Positions 47,254 through 55,425 are shown, numbered from the stretch's first letter. The stretch is 64,000 nt of DNA from Synechococcus sp. MU1617 (GCF_020514235.1 NZ_VTLB01000004.1:62001-126000); one strand, 5' to 3'. Numbers and translations are program-made. The notes: a model not told the origin generated them from the sequence alone.

Positions 47254-47262
47254 AGGATCCGA

Positions 47263-47766
47263 TCAGTTGGCATACCAGAAGGCACAGCGATGGTCCTGGG
47301 GCTCGAGATCCCAGCCCTGGCCCTGGTAGAAGCTGACAACGCCCGGATCCGCGAACAGGCTGACCCGCTCGGTTCCCATCTGATCGAGAGCCTCGAGGAT
47401 GTAGGTCATCATTTGCTTGCCCAGACCATTTCCCTGGTAGAGGGGATGCACGGCGACGTCCCAGACGGTGGCTTCAAAAACACCATCCCCAGTGCAGCGC
47501 GCAAAACCCACCAGACGGGGCACCCGGGGGTCGTGCCGCCAGAGCCCCACTTTGAGCAGGCTGTGGCTGAGCGCTTTACGCACCCGGCGAATCGGCCGGC
47601 GACTCCAGCCCACCGCTTCCAGCAACTGCTCGAGCTCCACCAGATCGAAGGGGTACTCCTGGCTGAACACCAAGGTGATCTGGTCATTGGCGCAGGTGCA
47701 GAGACGCGCCCCCTGGCCGTACTGCTCCAACAGCGACTCAGCTGGGATGGGGAGAGGAGCGATCAC
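47263..47766 (-). CDS. GNAT-family N-acetyltransferase (Ycf52-like)
   Basis: 167 residues. The acetyl-CoA binding site is visible as VWDVAVHPLYQGNGLGKQMMTYIL (motif A), and VSLFADPGVVSFYQGQGWD is motif B. Similar to Ycf52/NSI-like acetyltransferases in plastids and cyanobacteria. The ATG overlaps the ABC transporter stop by 4 nt, making it the third gene of the hisG-ABC-GNAT operon. Confidence 0.8.
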   Translation of the reverse strand: MIAPLPIPAESLLEQYGQGARLCTCANDQITLVFSQEYPFDLVELEQLLEAVGWSRRPIRRVRKALSHSLLKVGLWRHDPRVPRLVGFARCTGDGVFEATVWDVAVHPLYQGNGLGKQMMTYILEALDQMGTERVSLFADPGVVSFYQGQGWDLEPQDHRCAFWYAN

Positions 47767-49529
47767 AGACGCGCCAACCCCCGTTCCTGCAACTCGGCGA
47801 GCTGGGCATAGAGCCCACCTCGGGCCCTGAGCTCGCGATGAGTGCCCTCCTCGATCAGCTCGCCCCGGCGCAGCACAAGGATGCGATCCGAGGCTTCCAC
47901 CGTGGCGAGGCGATGGGCGATAACGATGGCTGTGCGCTTTTGCAGAAGACGATCGAGATCAGCCTGGAGCGTCGCCTCCGTTGAAGGGTCCATGAAGGCG
48001 GTGGCTTCATCCATCACCAACACCGTTGGATTGCGGATCGCCACCCGAGCCACCGCCAGCAATTGACGCTCACCTGAGGAGAGATTGCCGCCCCGCTCGC
48101 GCAGCTCTGTCTCCAGTCCGTTGGGAAGCTTGGCCAACAGGTCGTTGAGACCAAGCTCAGCACAGACCTGAGCCAGCTCTCGATCGCTCACGGAAGCATT
48201 GAGCCGCAGATTGTCGGCCACATTGCCGCTGAACAGGAACGTGTCCTGAAGCACGACGCCCAGCTCACGACGAAGATCCACCATCGGGATCGTGCGGATG
48301 TCCCTTCCATCAAGAAGAATGCGCCCCTGCTGGGGTTCATAAAGGCGGCACAGCAAACGAATAATCGTGCTTTTGCCGGAGCCCGTGGGGCCCACCAGCG
48401 CCACATGCTCACCGGGGGCGATTCGGAAGGAAAGGTTGCGGAGGATCGGATCATCCGGCCTGTAGCCAAAGCTCACGTTCTCAAAGATCACCTCGCCACC
48501 ACCACCCGTCAGGTGAGGGCGAGCGCCCTTGGCCTCGGCGATCTCGAGGGGCTGCTCCATCAACTCGCCAATGCGTTCAACAGCCGTCAGCCCACCCTGA
48601 ATCTGGGTGAAACGCTCCGCCAGCTGCCGCAGAGGGTCGAACAGACGCTGAGAAGCAAGGATGAATGTGGTGAGGGTGCCTAGGCCCATCGCACTATTGG
48701 TCACCATCAAGCCACCAAGTGCCAGAACGAGGGCAATGGCTGCCAGAGCCACCCATTCCAAGAAGGCTGAAATGCTGCTGTCGTAAAAGATCGTTCCGTT
48801 CACAGCGCTGCGATAGTTCTTGCCTGTGCTCAGGAAGCGGGCGCTGTTGACCGTTTCACGGCCATACATCTGAACCACCTCGAGGCCCTGAAGGTTCTCT
48901 TGGAAATCGGCATTGAGCTGGGAGAGCTCCTCACGCACGCGGTAATTGGCCTTCCGGTAACGGCGCTGCAGCCAAAGCACGGCCAAGGTGACGGGCACCT
49001 GCGTGAACAACAACAGCAGCCCCAGCCTCCACTCGATCAACAGCATCGTTGAGGCCAGAACCAACAGGCTCACCAGATCACTGAGCACCCCGACGGCGCC
49101 ACTGGCAAACACCTCAGCCAGGGCATCCACATCGCTGGTCAGCCTTGTGAGCAACTTGCCCACCGGCATGCGGTCGTGAAAGCGAAGGGACAGCGACAGT
49201 GAATGTTCGAAAAGGTCATCGCGGATGCGCGCGGTGAGCCGTTGACCGACGGCCTGGATGCTGAAGGTCTGCACGCCCTGCAGGCCGAGCCGCAGCAACA
49301 CCGAGACGAAATAGAGCCAGATGATTGCGGACAGACTCAATCCCGACAACCAGGGAAGACTGGGCTCTCCGCGAAGGACGCTGACGGACTGCCCAAGCAG
49401 GACAGGCTGCAGTGCTCCCGCAAAGGCCAAGGGAAGCAGCAGAAGCAGGGCGACCAGAAGACGCCGGCGATCCCGCACGAGATACCGGCCCAGACGACGA
49501 ACCCGGCGCCAGTCCGCGACAGCTCCCAT
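47763..49529 (-). CDS. ABC exporter, fused membrane and ATPase domains
   Basis: 588 residues: six membrane helices (1-310), then a nucleotide-binding domain with Walker A GPTGSGKST, signature LSSGERQLLAVARV, Walker B VLVMDEATAFMD and H-loop IAHRLAT. Type IV (MsbA-like) half-transporter, functioning as a dimer. Substrate is unknown. Start shares one base with the hisG stop. Confidence 0.93.
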   Translation of the reverse strand: MGAVADWRRVRRLGRYLVRDRRRLLVALLLLLPLAFAGALQPVLLGQSVSVLRGEPSLPWLSGLSLSAIIWLYFVSVLLRLGLQGVQTFSIQAVGQRLTARIRDDLFEHSLSLSLRFHDRMPVGKLLTRLTSDVDALAEVFASGAVGVLSDLVSLLVLASTMLLIEWRLGLLLLFTQVPVTLAVLWLQRRYRKANYRVREELSQLNADFQENLQGLEVVQMYGRETVNSARFLSTGKNYRSAVNGTIFYDSSISAFLEWVALAAIALVLALGGLMVTNSAMGLGTLTTFILASQRLFDPLRQLAERFTQIQGGLTAVERIGELMEQPLEIAEAKGARPHLTGGGGEVIFENVSFGYRPDDPILRNLSFRIAPGEHVALVGPTGSGKSTIIRLLCRLYEPQQGRILLDGRDIRTIPMVDLRRELGVVLQDTFLFSGNVADNLRLNASVSDRELAQVCAELGLNDLLAKLPNGLETELRERGGNLSSGERQLLAVARVAIRNPTVLVMDEATAFMDPSTEATLQADLDRLLQKRTAIVIAHRLATVEASDRILVLRRGELIEEGTHRELRARGGLYAQLAELQERGLARL

Positions 49530-50179
49530 CAGCTGAAGCTCCCGACGGGTGTTGCTGCGCGAATCGCTTCGACGATGGATGACAGGGGACCGTTGTCCAG
49601 GCGAATGGACAGGGGATGCCCCACCAATCGAGCCGTGGACTGGAAGAGGTCTTCAATGGCAATCAAGCCGTTGTCCCGCAGGGTTCGACCGGTGGCCACC
49701 AGGTCGACAATCGCTTCCGACATTCCCGTGATTGGCCCCAGCTCCACCGAGCCATTGAGGTGCACCAACTCAACGGGAAGGTCGAGGGCATCAAAATATT
49801 CCCGAGCGCAGTGGGTGAATTTGCTGGCCACCCGGCAATGGGGGGGCAGATCAGCGGCACGGGTGTAACCACTGCTCTCTTGGACCGCCACAGCCATGCG
49901 GCAGCCGCCAAAGCCAAGGTCCACCAATTGCGCGACGGGCAGCTGGTGCTCCTTGAGCACGTCGTAACCCACGACCCCCAGCTGTGCTTGGCCATAGGCC
50001 ACATAGGTGGGCACATCTCCGTTGCGAACCAGCAGGGCCCTAGCGCGCCCGCAAGGGGTGGGCACCATCAGCTGACGGTTGTCCTTGTCCAGAACAGCGG
50101 AGAAATCAAGACCAGCGGCTGCAAAGCGGGCCACCGAGTCTTTGAGCAGCGCTCCTTTGGCCAACGCGACGGTGATCAT
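49529..50179 (-). CDS. hisG: ATP phosphoribosyltransferase, short form
   Basis: First enzyme of histidine synthesis. 216 residues, the HisG-short form that lacks the C-terminal regulatory domain and normally needs the HisZ subunit. [13 protein letters not shown] at the N terminus and [23 protein letters not shown] with the PRPP-binding loop are diagnostic. It heads the hisG-ABC-GNAT operon. Confidence 0.96.
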   Translation of the reverse strand: MITVALAKGALLKDSVARFAAAGLDFSAVLDKDNRQLMVPTPCGRARALLVRNGDVPTYVAYGQAQLGVVGYDVLKEHQLPVAQLVDLGFGGCRMAVAVQESSGYTRAADLPPHCRVASKFTHCAREYFDALDLPVELVHLNGSVELGPITGMSEAIVDLVATGRTLRDNGLIAIEDLFQSTARLVGHPLSIRLDNGPLSSIVEAIRAATPVGSFS

Positions 50180-50219
50180 GGGTCCAGCGCTGACCGGTTA
50201 ACCAGGCAGGACTTTAACG

Positions 50220-50969
50220 ATGCATTCCTCACTTCATGCCTTACCGGTGCTCCAGGACAACGTGATCTGGATCTGGGTGAGGGGCGCGGAGGCCGTGGTG
50301 ATCGACCCCGCCGTTGCGCCGCCGGTGCAGGCGTGGCTGGAAGAACGGCGGTTGAACCTGGCCGCCGTTTTGCAGACCCATCACCATGCCGACCACATCG
50401 GCGGCACACCGGACTTGCTGAACCGTTGGCCCCAAGCTTCGGTGATTGCCTCCGCTGATGACCGGGAGCGGATTCCGTTCCAGACCATGCCGGTGCGGGA
50501 TGGGGACCACATCACTGTTCTTGGGGAAGAGGTGGAGGTGCTGGATGTAGCGGCCCACACCAGAGCCCACATCGCTTTCTTCATCCCGAACGCGGAGGGC
50601 GACGAGATCGGACCCTTGCTGTTCTGCGGGGACACGCTGTTCAGCGGGGGCTGCGGCCGCTTGTTTGAAGGCAGCGCTGAACAGATGCATCAGGCTCTAC
50701 AGAAGCTGGCCGAACTTCCCGAGGCCACGAAGGTGTGTTGTGCCCACGAGTACACCGAGTCCAATCTGCAATGGGCCGTTGAGCAACGCCCCAACGACAC
50801 GGTTTTGGCTGATCGTTACCAAGAGGTGCAGAGCCTTCGCGCCAAAGGCGCCCTAAGCCTGCCCAGCAGCATCGGCGTGGAACGCCGCACCAACCTGTTT
50901 ATGCAGGCCAGTTCAGCCGCGGAGTTGGCCGTGCTGCGCCAGGACAAGGATCAGTGGCGGCCGGCATGA
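50220..50969 (+). CDS. gloB: hydroxyacylglutathione hydrolase (glyoxalase II)
   Basis: 249 residues, metallo-beta-lactamase fold. The dinuclear metal motif [10 protein letters not shown] (THxHxDH), the later AHTRAHIAF His, [17 protein letters not shown] Asp, and CCAHEYT His are all present, as is the C-terminal glutathione-binding region. It hydrolyses S-lactoylglutathione in methylglyoxal detoxification. Confidence 0.95.
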   Translation: MHSSLHALPVLQDNVIWIWVRGAEAVVIDPAVAPPVQAWLEERRLNLAAVLQTHHHADHIGGTPDLLNRWPQASVIASADDRERIPFQTMPVRDGDHITVLGEEVEVLDVAAHTRAHIAFFIPNAEGDEIGPLLFCGDTLFSGGCGRLFEGSAEQMHQALQKLAELPEATKVCCAHEYTESNLQWAVEQRPNDTVLADRYQEVQSLRAKGALSLPSSIGVERRTNLFMQASSAAELAVLRQDKDQWRPA

Positions 50970-51033
50970 GCGATGGCGAAGAACGGGATCACCAACGGCG
51001 ATGATCGTGGTGACTGCTGTTCAGAAGCACCCC

Positions 51034-51426
51034 ATGAGCGCCAAGGCCATCACCACTCAAGACGCCCCTGCACCGGTTGGGCCTTACAACCAAGCGGTGC
51101 TTGCCGGCGAGTGGCTCTATTGCTCCGGGCAGATTCCACTGGATCCAGCCACCGGCGAGATGGTGGGCAACGGTGATGTGGCGGCGGAAACACATCAGGT
51201 GCTGAACAACCTCTGTGCTGTGTTGAAGGAAGCCGGCGCTACCCCTGCTCAGGTGGTGCGCACCACGGTCTTCTTGGCCGACCTGGGCGATTTCCAAACC
51301 GTCAATGGCATCTATGCCGAGGTGTTTGGTAAGGGGGTCAGCCCAGCTCGCGCCTGCGTGCAGGTGGCGGCCCTCCCCAAGGGAGCACGGGTGGAAATCG
51401 ACTGCGTCGCCTGGCTCGGCAGCTGA
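51034..51426 (+). CDS. ridA: RidA family reactive intermediate deaminase
   Basis: 130 residues from ATG 51034 (another in-frame ATG at 51001). Signatures are APVGPYNQAVLAGEWLYCSGQIPLDPATGE, DLGDFQTVNGIYAEVF and PARACVQVAALPKGARVEID, with the catalytic Arg in the PARACV stretch. The family removes reactive enamine/imine products. It starts 64 nt after gloB. Confidence 0.93.
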   Translation: MSAKAITTQDAPAPVGPYNQAVLAGEWLYCSGQIPLDPATGEMVGNGDVAAETHQVLNNLCAVLKEAGATPAQVVRTTVFLADLGDFQTVNGIYAEVFGKGVSPARACVQVAALPKGARVEIDCVAWLGS

Positions 51427-51471
51427 GCCTGACCCTCGGGGGCATAGGTTGGAACTGGTTTCAGTGGTCCT

Positions 51472-51699
51472 ATGCCTCAGGCGAAACTCACCATCGGTGA
51501 ACTAGAGGCGGGATATCCGATGTATTGCAAGGCGCTGCGGCGTCTCCTCCAGCAAGGAAAAACTGCACAGGACATTGAGCGCACCGTCTGCTGGGGGCAC
51601 CTAGAAACGCTGAACCGCTGCCTGCCAACCCGCTACAAATCGCCCTCCTACCTGCTGGCCCTGATCCGACGCGATCTGGAGAATCCAAAAGAAGATTAA
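51472..51699 (+). CDS. DUF3136 family small protein, copy 2
   Basis: 75 residues. LTIGELEAGYPMYCKALRRLL, then ERTVCWGHLETLNRCLPTRYKSPSYLL, is a paralogue of the gene at 31833 and shares its Tyr-Cys and Val-Cys-Trp positions. Conserved among picocyanobacteria; no known function. It lies in a short-gene stretch between ridA and the tRNA-Ala. Confidence 0.78.
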   Translation: MPQAKLTIGELEAGYPMYCKALRRLLQQGKTAQDIERTVCWGHLETLNRCLPTRYKSPSYLLALIRRDLENPKED

Positions 51700-51797
51700 G
51701 ACCAGTCATCTCAGCGTTTTCCCAGCTTTCTCGTGGCAAACGCTTCAATTTGAACTGAAAAGAAGCGTTAAACCAGGCTTAGAAACAAGGTCCTGGC

Positions 51798-52010
51798 ATG
51801 ACCCGCTGTATTTTTCGCAAACCCCAACGAAGGCTCAAGCTGAGTCAGGGGCTGGCTGTGATCACAGTGATCCTGGGGGCGGCCCTGGTCCTAGAACTGC
51901 AGGCAGAGCCGAATCCCAACCAGCCCACGGTTGAGGCATCGCCCCTACTCGGAGAAAGCGTGAAAATAAAGGGATGGATGTTGAACAGCTGGAGCAACTC
52001 GCTGCGGTGA
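51798..52010 (+). CDS. small membrane hypothetical protein
   Basis: 70 residues with one hydrophobic segment (LAVITVILGAALVLELQA) after a basic N terminus (RKPQRRLKLSQG). No motif. Its 3' end overlaps the next small ORF by 37 nt. Coding support is weak; it may be a short membrane peptide. Confidence 0.4.
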   Translation: MTRCIFRKPQRRLKLSQGLAVITVILGAALVLELQAEPNPNQPTVEASPLLGESVKIKGWMLNSWSNSLR

Positions 52011-52156
52011 TCGTGACGGCAGGGCTGGTGGCAGGAAATTTCCTGTTGTTCACCCCCTGGCGCAATGGGGAGGATCCACGGCAACAACGTCCTGAAAGCT
52101 TGATGCCTCAGAACGAGTCAGTTCATCGCTCTGAACAGGCTGGTTTCCCGAGCTGA
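51974..52156 (+). CDS. small membrane hypothetical protein
   Basis: 60 residues with one hydrophobic segment (LAAVIVTAGLVAGNFLLFTPW) and a polar tail. ATG 51974 follows an AAAGGG that could act as a weak ribosome-binding site. No family recognised; overlaps the preceding ORF in another frame. Confidence 0.4.
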   Translation: MDVEQLEQLAAVIVTAGLVAGNFLLFTPWRNGEDPRQQRPESLMPQNESVHRSEQAGFPS

Positions 52157-52322
52157 TCAGGGCTGGTTTTACACATCGTCCAAGGGGAGCATGCCAATGG
52201 AGGGCTCCCAGTTACAGAATTGCCCTCGGCTACAAACCAGCTCACACGCATCCCTATTTGGGGGAGTCACTCCAGCAACTGAATCCAAGTGCTTGGATTC
52301 GTGATCTCCTTAGGGTGCTTTG
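52157..52322. other. gene-free stretch with an inverted repeat
   Basis: 166 nt without an open frame. It ends with a 9-bp inverted repeat GAATCCAAG / CTTGGATTC around a 2-nt centre at 52281-52300, just before the small gene at 52323. There is no T-run, so it could be an operator or a 5' UTR hairpin. Nothing else is recognised. Confidence 0.4.
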
Positions 52323-52565
52323 ATGCACCCACTTGAGCTGTTCGATCGCTTTCGTCGCTGGTTTGGCTGGGTTGCGCCAGGTCGCCAGCGTTGGGATCGC
52401 AATGCTGAGCAAGTGGCCCCGGATCGCTCTGATGACTGGCTCTTGGAGCCCCCAAGCCTGGAAGAGGCGCGTTTGTTATTTCCTCAATTGGATGAGGAGC
52501 GAGCCTTGCTTCGCTACCAGCAACTCCGCCTAAAAATGCGGGAGCGTGACGGCCGCGGTTTTTGA
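52323..52565 (+). CDS. small basic/acidic hypothetical protein
   Basis: 80 residues from the ATG at 52323. MHPLELFDRFRRWFGWVAPG is amphipathic, and LLEPPSLEEARLLFPQLDEERALLRYQQLRLKMRERDGRGF is helical. No family recognised; the aromatic-rich N-terminal helix could bind a membrane. A tRNA-Ala follows on the other strand. Confidence 0.55.
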   Translation: MHPLELFDRFRRWFGWVAPGRQRWDRNAEQVAPDRSDDWLLEPPSLEEARLLFPQLDEERALLRYQQLRLKMRERDGRGF

Positions 52566-52623
52566 TCACCCAGCCCACTTGCTTCTGCCATGAATGAGGC
52601 CTCCACCGCCCGGGTCAAGCAAC

Positions 52624-52649
52624 AAAAAAGCCCTCGGAACACCGAGAGC
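52624..52649 (-). terminator. intrinsic terminator after tRNA-Ala
   Basis: On the minus strand the stem GCTCTCGG / CCGAGGGC with one mismatch and loop TGTT is followed by a six-T run. It lies 17 nt downstream of the tRNA-Ala 3' end. Confidence 0.8.
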
Positions 52650-52665
52650 TCTCTTGATCACGAAA

Positions 52666-52738
52666 TGGAGCCAAGGAGACTCGAACTCCTGACCCCCTGC
52701 ATGCCATGCAGGTGCTCTACCAGCTGAGCTATGGCCCC
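52666..52738 (-). tRNA. tRNA-Ala (anticodon GGC)
   Basis: 73 nt. Acceptor stem GGGGCCA / TGGCTCC (one G-U pair), D-arm AGCTCAGCTGGTAGAGC, anticodon stem CCTGC / GCAGG around loop ATGGCAT (anticodon GGC), and T-arm with GTTCGAGTC. CCA is not encoded. Confidence 0.96.
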
Positions 52739-52798
52739 ATGTCGACGTGGTGGCTTCAGAACCGCCGTCGTCGGGATAGATCTTACACCGCGAGAGCC

Positions 52799-53422
52799 TT
52801 AGACCTGCCTCCAGACAGCAACCAAGCGACCCTGCACCTCCACCTGTTCGGCGGGGAGCTCAATCGGTTGATAGGCAGGGTTGGCAGCTTCAAGAACCAC
52901 CGTCGCCCCCTGGCGATGAAAGTGCTTGAGCGTGGTGCCGCTGCCGGCAACCAGAGCACTCACCACGGTGCCGTTGCGAAGCCGCTGGGGATCCTGAACC
53001 GGCTCCATCAACACCACATCACCATCGGCGATGTGGGAGTCGACCATCGAATCTCCGTTCACCGTCAGGGCAAACAGGCCACGGGTCTCCAGCACCGGTG
53101 CCAGGTCGAGATGCTCCTGAACATCATCAAAAGCCGTCACAAGGCCACCCGCCGCAACTGCGCCAAGCACAGGAATCCCAGCGACACCGACCATGTCGCC
53201 CAAGAGCTGCAAGGTGCGCGCCTGGCCTTCCTGCCAGGTGATCCATCCCTTCTGCTGAAGATGGCGCAACCGACTCTGGATCGGCGCAGGAGAGCGCAGC
53301 CCCATCGCCTGCATCATCTGGCGGATGGAAGGGCTGTGGCGATGGCTGCCGATGTAGTCCGCCAGCCAGTCGTAAAGCTCTTGCTGAGCAGTGGTGAGGG
53401 GCTCCTGGGGGGCACGGGTCAC
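52799..53422 (-). CDS. lexA: LexA repressor
   Basis: 207 residues from the GTG at 53422. The N-terminal winged helix-turn-helix (SPSIRQMMQAMGLRSPAPIQSRL) is followed by the peptidase domain with a cleavage-site Ala-Gly pair (A91-G92, in VAAGGLV), the catalytic Ser125 (GDSMVDS) and Lys166 (TTLKHF). A longer TTG-start frame to 53476 is open, but an operator-like box at 53443-53455 lies inside it, so the shorter start is preferred. It represses DNA-damage genes and probably itself. Confidence 0.93.
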   Translation of the reverse strand: MTRAPQEPLTTAQQELYDWLADYIGSHRHSPSIRQMMQAMGLRSPAPIQSRLRHLQQKGWITWQEGQARTLQLLGDMVGVAGIPVLGAVAAGGLVTAFDDVQEHLDLAPVLETRGLFALTVNGDSMVDSHIADGDVVLMEPVQDPQRLRNGTVVSALVAGSGTTLKHFHRQGATVVLEAANPAYQPIELPAEQVEVQGRLVAVWRQV

Positions 53423-53442
53423 CGCAAGAAAAGGTTCGGGCA

Positions 53443-53455
53443 ATACATTTGTACC
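53443..53455 (-). promoter_or_regulatory. LexA-box-like operator in the lexA promoter
   Basis: On the minus strand GGTACAAATGTAT matches the cyanobacterial LexA box RGTAC-N3-DGTWC except at the last base (T for C). It sits 21 nt upstream of the GTG start, where autoregulation would need it. The binding consensus is recalled from the literature on cyanobacterial LexA. Confidence 0.65.
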
Positions 53456-53489
53456 GTTCCTTGTCCTGCGCCGCAAGCTCGGGCTCAGT

Positions 53490-53714
53490 TCAAACCAGCT
53501 TCCACACCGCAGCGTCGGGAATGCTTGGTGCCAGGTTCAGGTCTTTGGGCTCCTTAAACACCACACGCCATTCCGGAACCCGGCAGGAGACGTAACCGGG
53601 ATGTTCAATCAGCAGCCCAGGCTCCTCGGTTGTGCTGGCCACCCAGCCAGACATCCAGTGGCCCTCCTCAGAGAGTCCACCTTTGAACCAAACCCAGCAG
53701 CGTTCCTTACGCAT
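53490..53714 (-). CDS. small hypothetical protein
   Basis: 74 residues, soluble, rich in Trp (VWFKGGLSEEGHWMSGWVAS and PEWRVVFKEPKDLN). No membrane segment or catalytic motif. It lies 67 nt from lexA on the same strand. No family recognised. Confidence 0.55.
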   Translation of the reverse strand: MRKERCWVWFKGGLSEEGHWMSGWVASTTEEPGLLIEHPGYVSCRVPEWRVVFKEPKDLNLAPSIPDAAVWKLV

Positions 53715-53725
53715 GGCGATTCACT

Positions 53726-54040
53726 TCAGCGGTTTTTGTAAGTCTCAAGCTGTTGCGGACAGGCCGCCATCAGATATCCCATCAACTGTCCGGTGATGCG
53801 GGACTTTTCCTGATCATTCGGTGCAGTGGGGACGTCCTCGTAACGCATCGAGGTGTCGCGCTCAAACATGGTTTTGAGCTCAGGATCTGGCAACGCATAA
53901 AAGGCATCCACACCCATCTCACAGATTTTTTCAGCCGTCCATCGGGCAATGGTGCTCTGCTGTTTTTTGTCGGTGGCCTGATCAGCCGACGCTGCCACCG
54001 CATGGGCGGTGACGATCAACGGCACCAACCAACGGCGCAT
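53726..54040 (-). CDS. exported hypothetical protein, formerly downstream of argF
   Basis: 104 residues from ATG 54040. Signal peptide (MRRWLVPLIVTAHAVAASA), then a helical mature part with two Cys (AEKICEMGVDAFY and MAACPQQLETYK). Five nt upstream lies the stop codon of the argF 3' relic, so in an ancestor this gene was directly downstream of argF in one operon. Function unknown. Confidence 0.65.
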   Translation of the reverse strand: MRRWLVPLIVTAHAVAASADQATDKKQQSTIARWTAEKICEMGVDAFYALPDPELKTMFERDTSMRYEDVPTAPNDQEKSRITGQLMGYLMAACPQQLETYKNR

Positions 54041-54045
54041 CAACG

Positions 54046-54100
54046 TCACAGACCACCCATCAACACTGCCAACAAGGCCTGCTGCGCATGCAGGCGGTTT
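54046..54100 (-). pseudogene. argF: relic of the argF 3' end (last 17 codons plus stop)
   Basis: The minus strand encodes NRLHAQQALLAVLMGGL then TGA, exactly the C terminus of the intact argF at 55963. Five codons differ, all synonymously, and the stop is TGA instead of TAG; 7 of 54 nt differ. Homology stops abruptly one base beyond the Asn codon. The synonymous-only divergence means the two ends evolved as working genes before coming together, so it is a displaced, not a decayed, copy. Confidence 0.9.
54080..54100. repeat. direct repeat, left copy (possible att core)
   Basis: 21 nt beginning TGCTGCGCATGCAGG, identical to 55997-56017. Contains the near-palindrome CTGC-GCAT-GCAG. To the right the two copies are unrelated; to the left they stay homologous with scattered changes. 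This fits a recombination core. Confidence 0.7.
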
Positions 54101-54173
54101 GAAGGACTCATTACCTGGTATGGCAGCGGTTCTGCAGGTTGCTGCATCTCGGCAAGTAGCAAAGCAGAGCAAC

Positions 54174-54187
54174 TGAGGTCGACCTCA
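54174..54187. repeat. 14-bp perfect palindrome
   Basis: TGAGGTCGACCTCA is its own reverse complement. It lies in the gene-free sequence between the argF relic and repeat fragment C and could be a protein-binding site; no other evidence. Confidence 0.5.
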
Positions 54188-54255
54188 GAATCCTTGCACC
54201 CTCAGCCCGCGTGGAGAGGGAACCCGCTGTCTTTCGTGCCCAAACAACTGCAATG

Positions 54256-54303
54256 GAGCGCATTGCCTTCTGAGGTGAATCAGCCGATTGTGTGGCAGCT
54301 GTG
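54256..54303 (+). repeat. fragment C of the dispersed repeat (3' tail)
   Basis: The 35-nt block from 54261 (CATTGCCTTCTG onwards) matches the tail of copy B at about 55373 with four differences, including the GAATC-GCCGATTGTG palindromic part. Weaker similarity reaches back to about 54203. Only the 3' end of the repeat is present. Confidence 0.6.
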
Positions 54304-54319
54304 TTGATTGCTGGCCGTC

Positions 54320-54532
54320 ATGCGTCTCACCGCAGCTGAAAGGCGTTTTGCCCTCACTTCGTTTGCCGTCAAGGCGGCGATCTTTTGGATTGCTCAGTTG
54401 GTGATCTGTGTGTTGGACCCGCGGCGACTGGTGTGCGGCTTCGTGGAGAAGGGGTTTCTGCCCTGCCTAATTAGCTTCGCGGTGATGGATTTTCTGGTGA
54501 TCCCGCAGCTACGGCGTCGCTGGGACCGCTAA
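54320..54532 (+). CDS. small two-helix membrane protein in the argF-flanked segment
   Basis: 70 residues from ATG 54320 (TTG 54308 alternative). Two hydrophobic segments (SFAVKAAIFWIAQLVICVL and LPCLISFAVMDFLVIPQL) with a basic end (RRRWDR). No homologue recognised. It lies directly after repeat fragment C. Confidence 0.5.
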   Translation: MRLTAAERRFALTSFAVKAAIFWIAQLVICVLDPRRLVCGFVEKGFLPCLISFAVMDFLVIPQLRRRWDR

Positions 54533-54774
54533 CACCGTTGCCAAAACCAACCCATCACAGGCTGAGCATCCACTTGCAATGCAGGTGTGGAGGAGTGGGT
54601 TCAGCGCACGAGAGACGAGGCCATCCGTGAAGAGAGTTGAAAAGGGTTGCCCGTCAACTCGCCAAACAAGGGCGTGAGCCAGTATTGGCTTGATGCGACG
54701 AAAGCATGTCGCAAGGACGCAAAGCTCATCGGTGTGACCCACCAACCAATCAGCCCAACTGACTCTCCGAACTG
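54533..54774. other. gene-free stretch in the argF-flanked segment
   Basis: 242 nt between two small ORFs. I see no convincing coding frame on the plus strand. A minus-strand frame from 54924 to 54601 is open but antisense to the coiled-coil ORF and unconvincing. A TGCGAC / GTCGCA inverted repeat lies near 54696-54715. Confidence 0.4.
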
Positions 54775-54942
54775 ATGACTGAACCGTCGCAGCCCAGGGC
54801 GCTGACCTACACAGAAATGATGAATGGAGGCCGTCAGCAGCTCGAACATGAGGAACACATTCGTGAGCAGGAGCTGCAGCAGAGGCTCAATGAGCTTGAG
54901 CGCGATGTCGATCACTTGGAGCAAGCGCTTGAGGGCAGCTAG
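54775..54942 (+). CDS. 55-residue coiled-coil protein
   Basis: Short ORF from ATG 54775 to TAG 54942. After MTEPSQPRALTYTEMMNGGR the rest is one charged amphipathic helix (HEEHIREQELQQRLNELERD, then VDHLEQALEG) with leucines at heptad-like spacing, so a coiled coil or oligomerisation helix. No homologue recognised. It ends exactly where repeat copy B begins. Confidence 0.5.
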   Translation: MTEPSQPRALTYTEMMNGGRQQLEHEEHIREQELQQRLNELERDVDHLEQALEGS

Positions 54943-55425
54943 CCGCCAAAGAGGAAGGCCGCCCCTCCCGATGGAAAGACGGCCTAGCTCGCTCGTTTAT
55001 GCATTGCAGTCGACCTAATCAGTGAAGCTGTATCCGTGAAGCGAAGTGCTTATCGAAGGACAGTGAACTGAAAGAGAAAGGTCGAAGCGTCTGGCTAGTG
55101 GCAACCCTGGGGCCATTTTGTCCAGGTGTGAAGCGGGACTCCTACGGGGCACCTAGACGGACGGTGCAGAGGAGTGTCGACTGATCAGACGCACATCAGT
55201 GTCGTCACAGACGAGGCGCTCACGGTTGGGTTGAAAAGTTGGAGCAGGGGCCAGAAAAGTCAGGCTGCTTCTGCTGTTTGCTCAGGTGGAGTGTCGGCCG
55301 TCATGGGCTCCTCCGATCTCGATGCACACACTCTCGGCAGCCGTGGAGCACCCGGCAATCAGCTGTCGTGCTCATTGCCTTCTGGGGCGAATCGGCCGAT
55401 TGTGGGAACGGCGTGCTGTGCACAG
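54943..55425 (+). repeat. ~470-nt dispersed repeat, copy B (possible structured RNA)
   Basis: Gene-free stretch that aligns with copy A at 30747-31211. The 5' hairpin is at 54956-54985, with the loop changed from AGGT to CGAT and the stem mostly kept. Shared blocks include GGTCGAAGCGTCTGGCT, a CCTGG...CCAGG stem, and AGGTG...CACCT. The 3' tail holds a 12-bp palindrome AATCGGCCGATT and matches fragment C. An open frame runs through it into DUF427 but copy A does not support coding. Confidence 0.75.

Noticed and set aside
53753-54307. 184-codon plus-strand frame ending in repeat fragment C
   Set aside because: It is antisense to the exported hypothetical gene and crosses the argF relic and the repeat. 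No family-like sequence.
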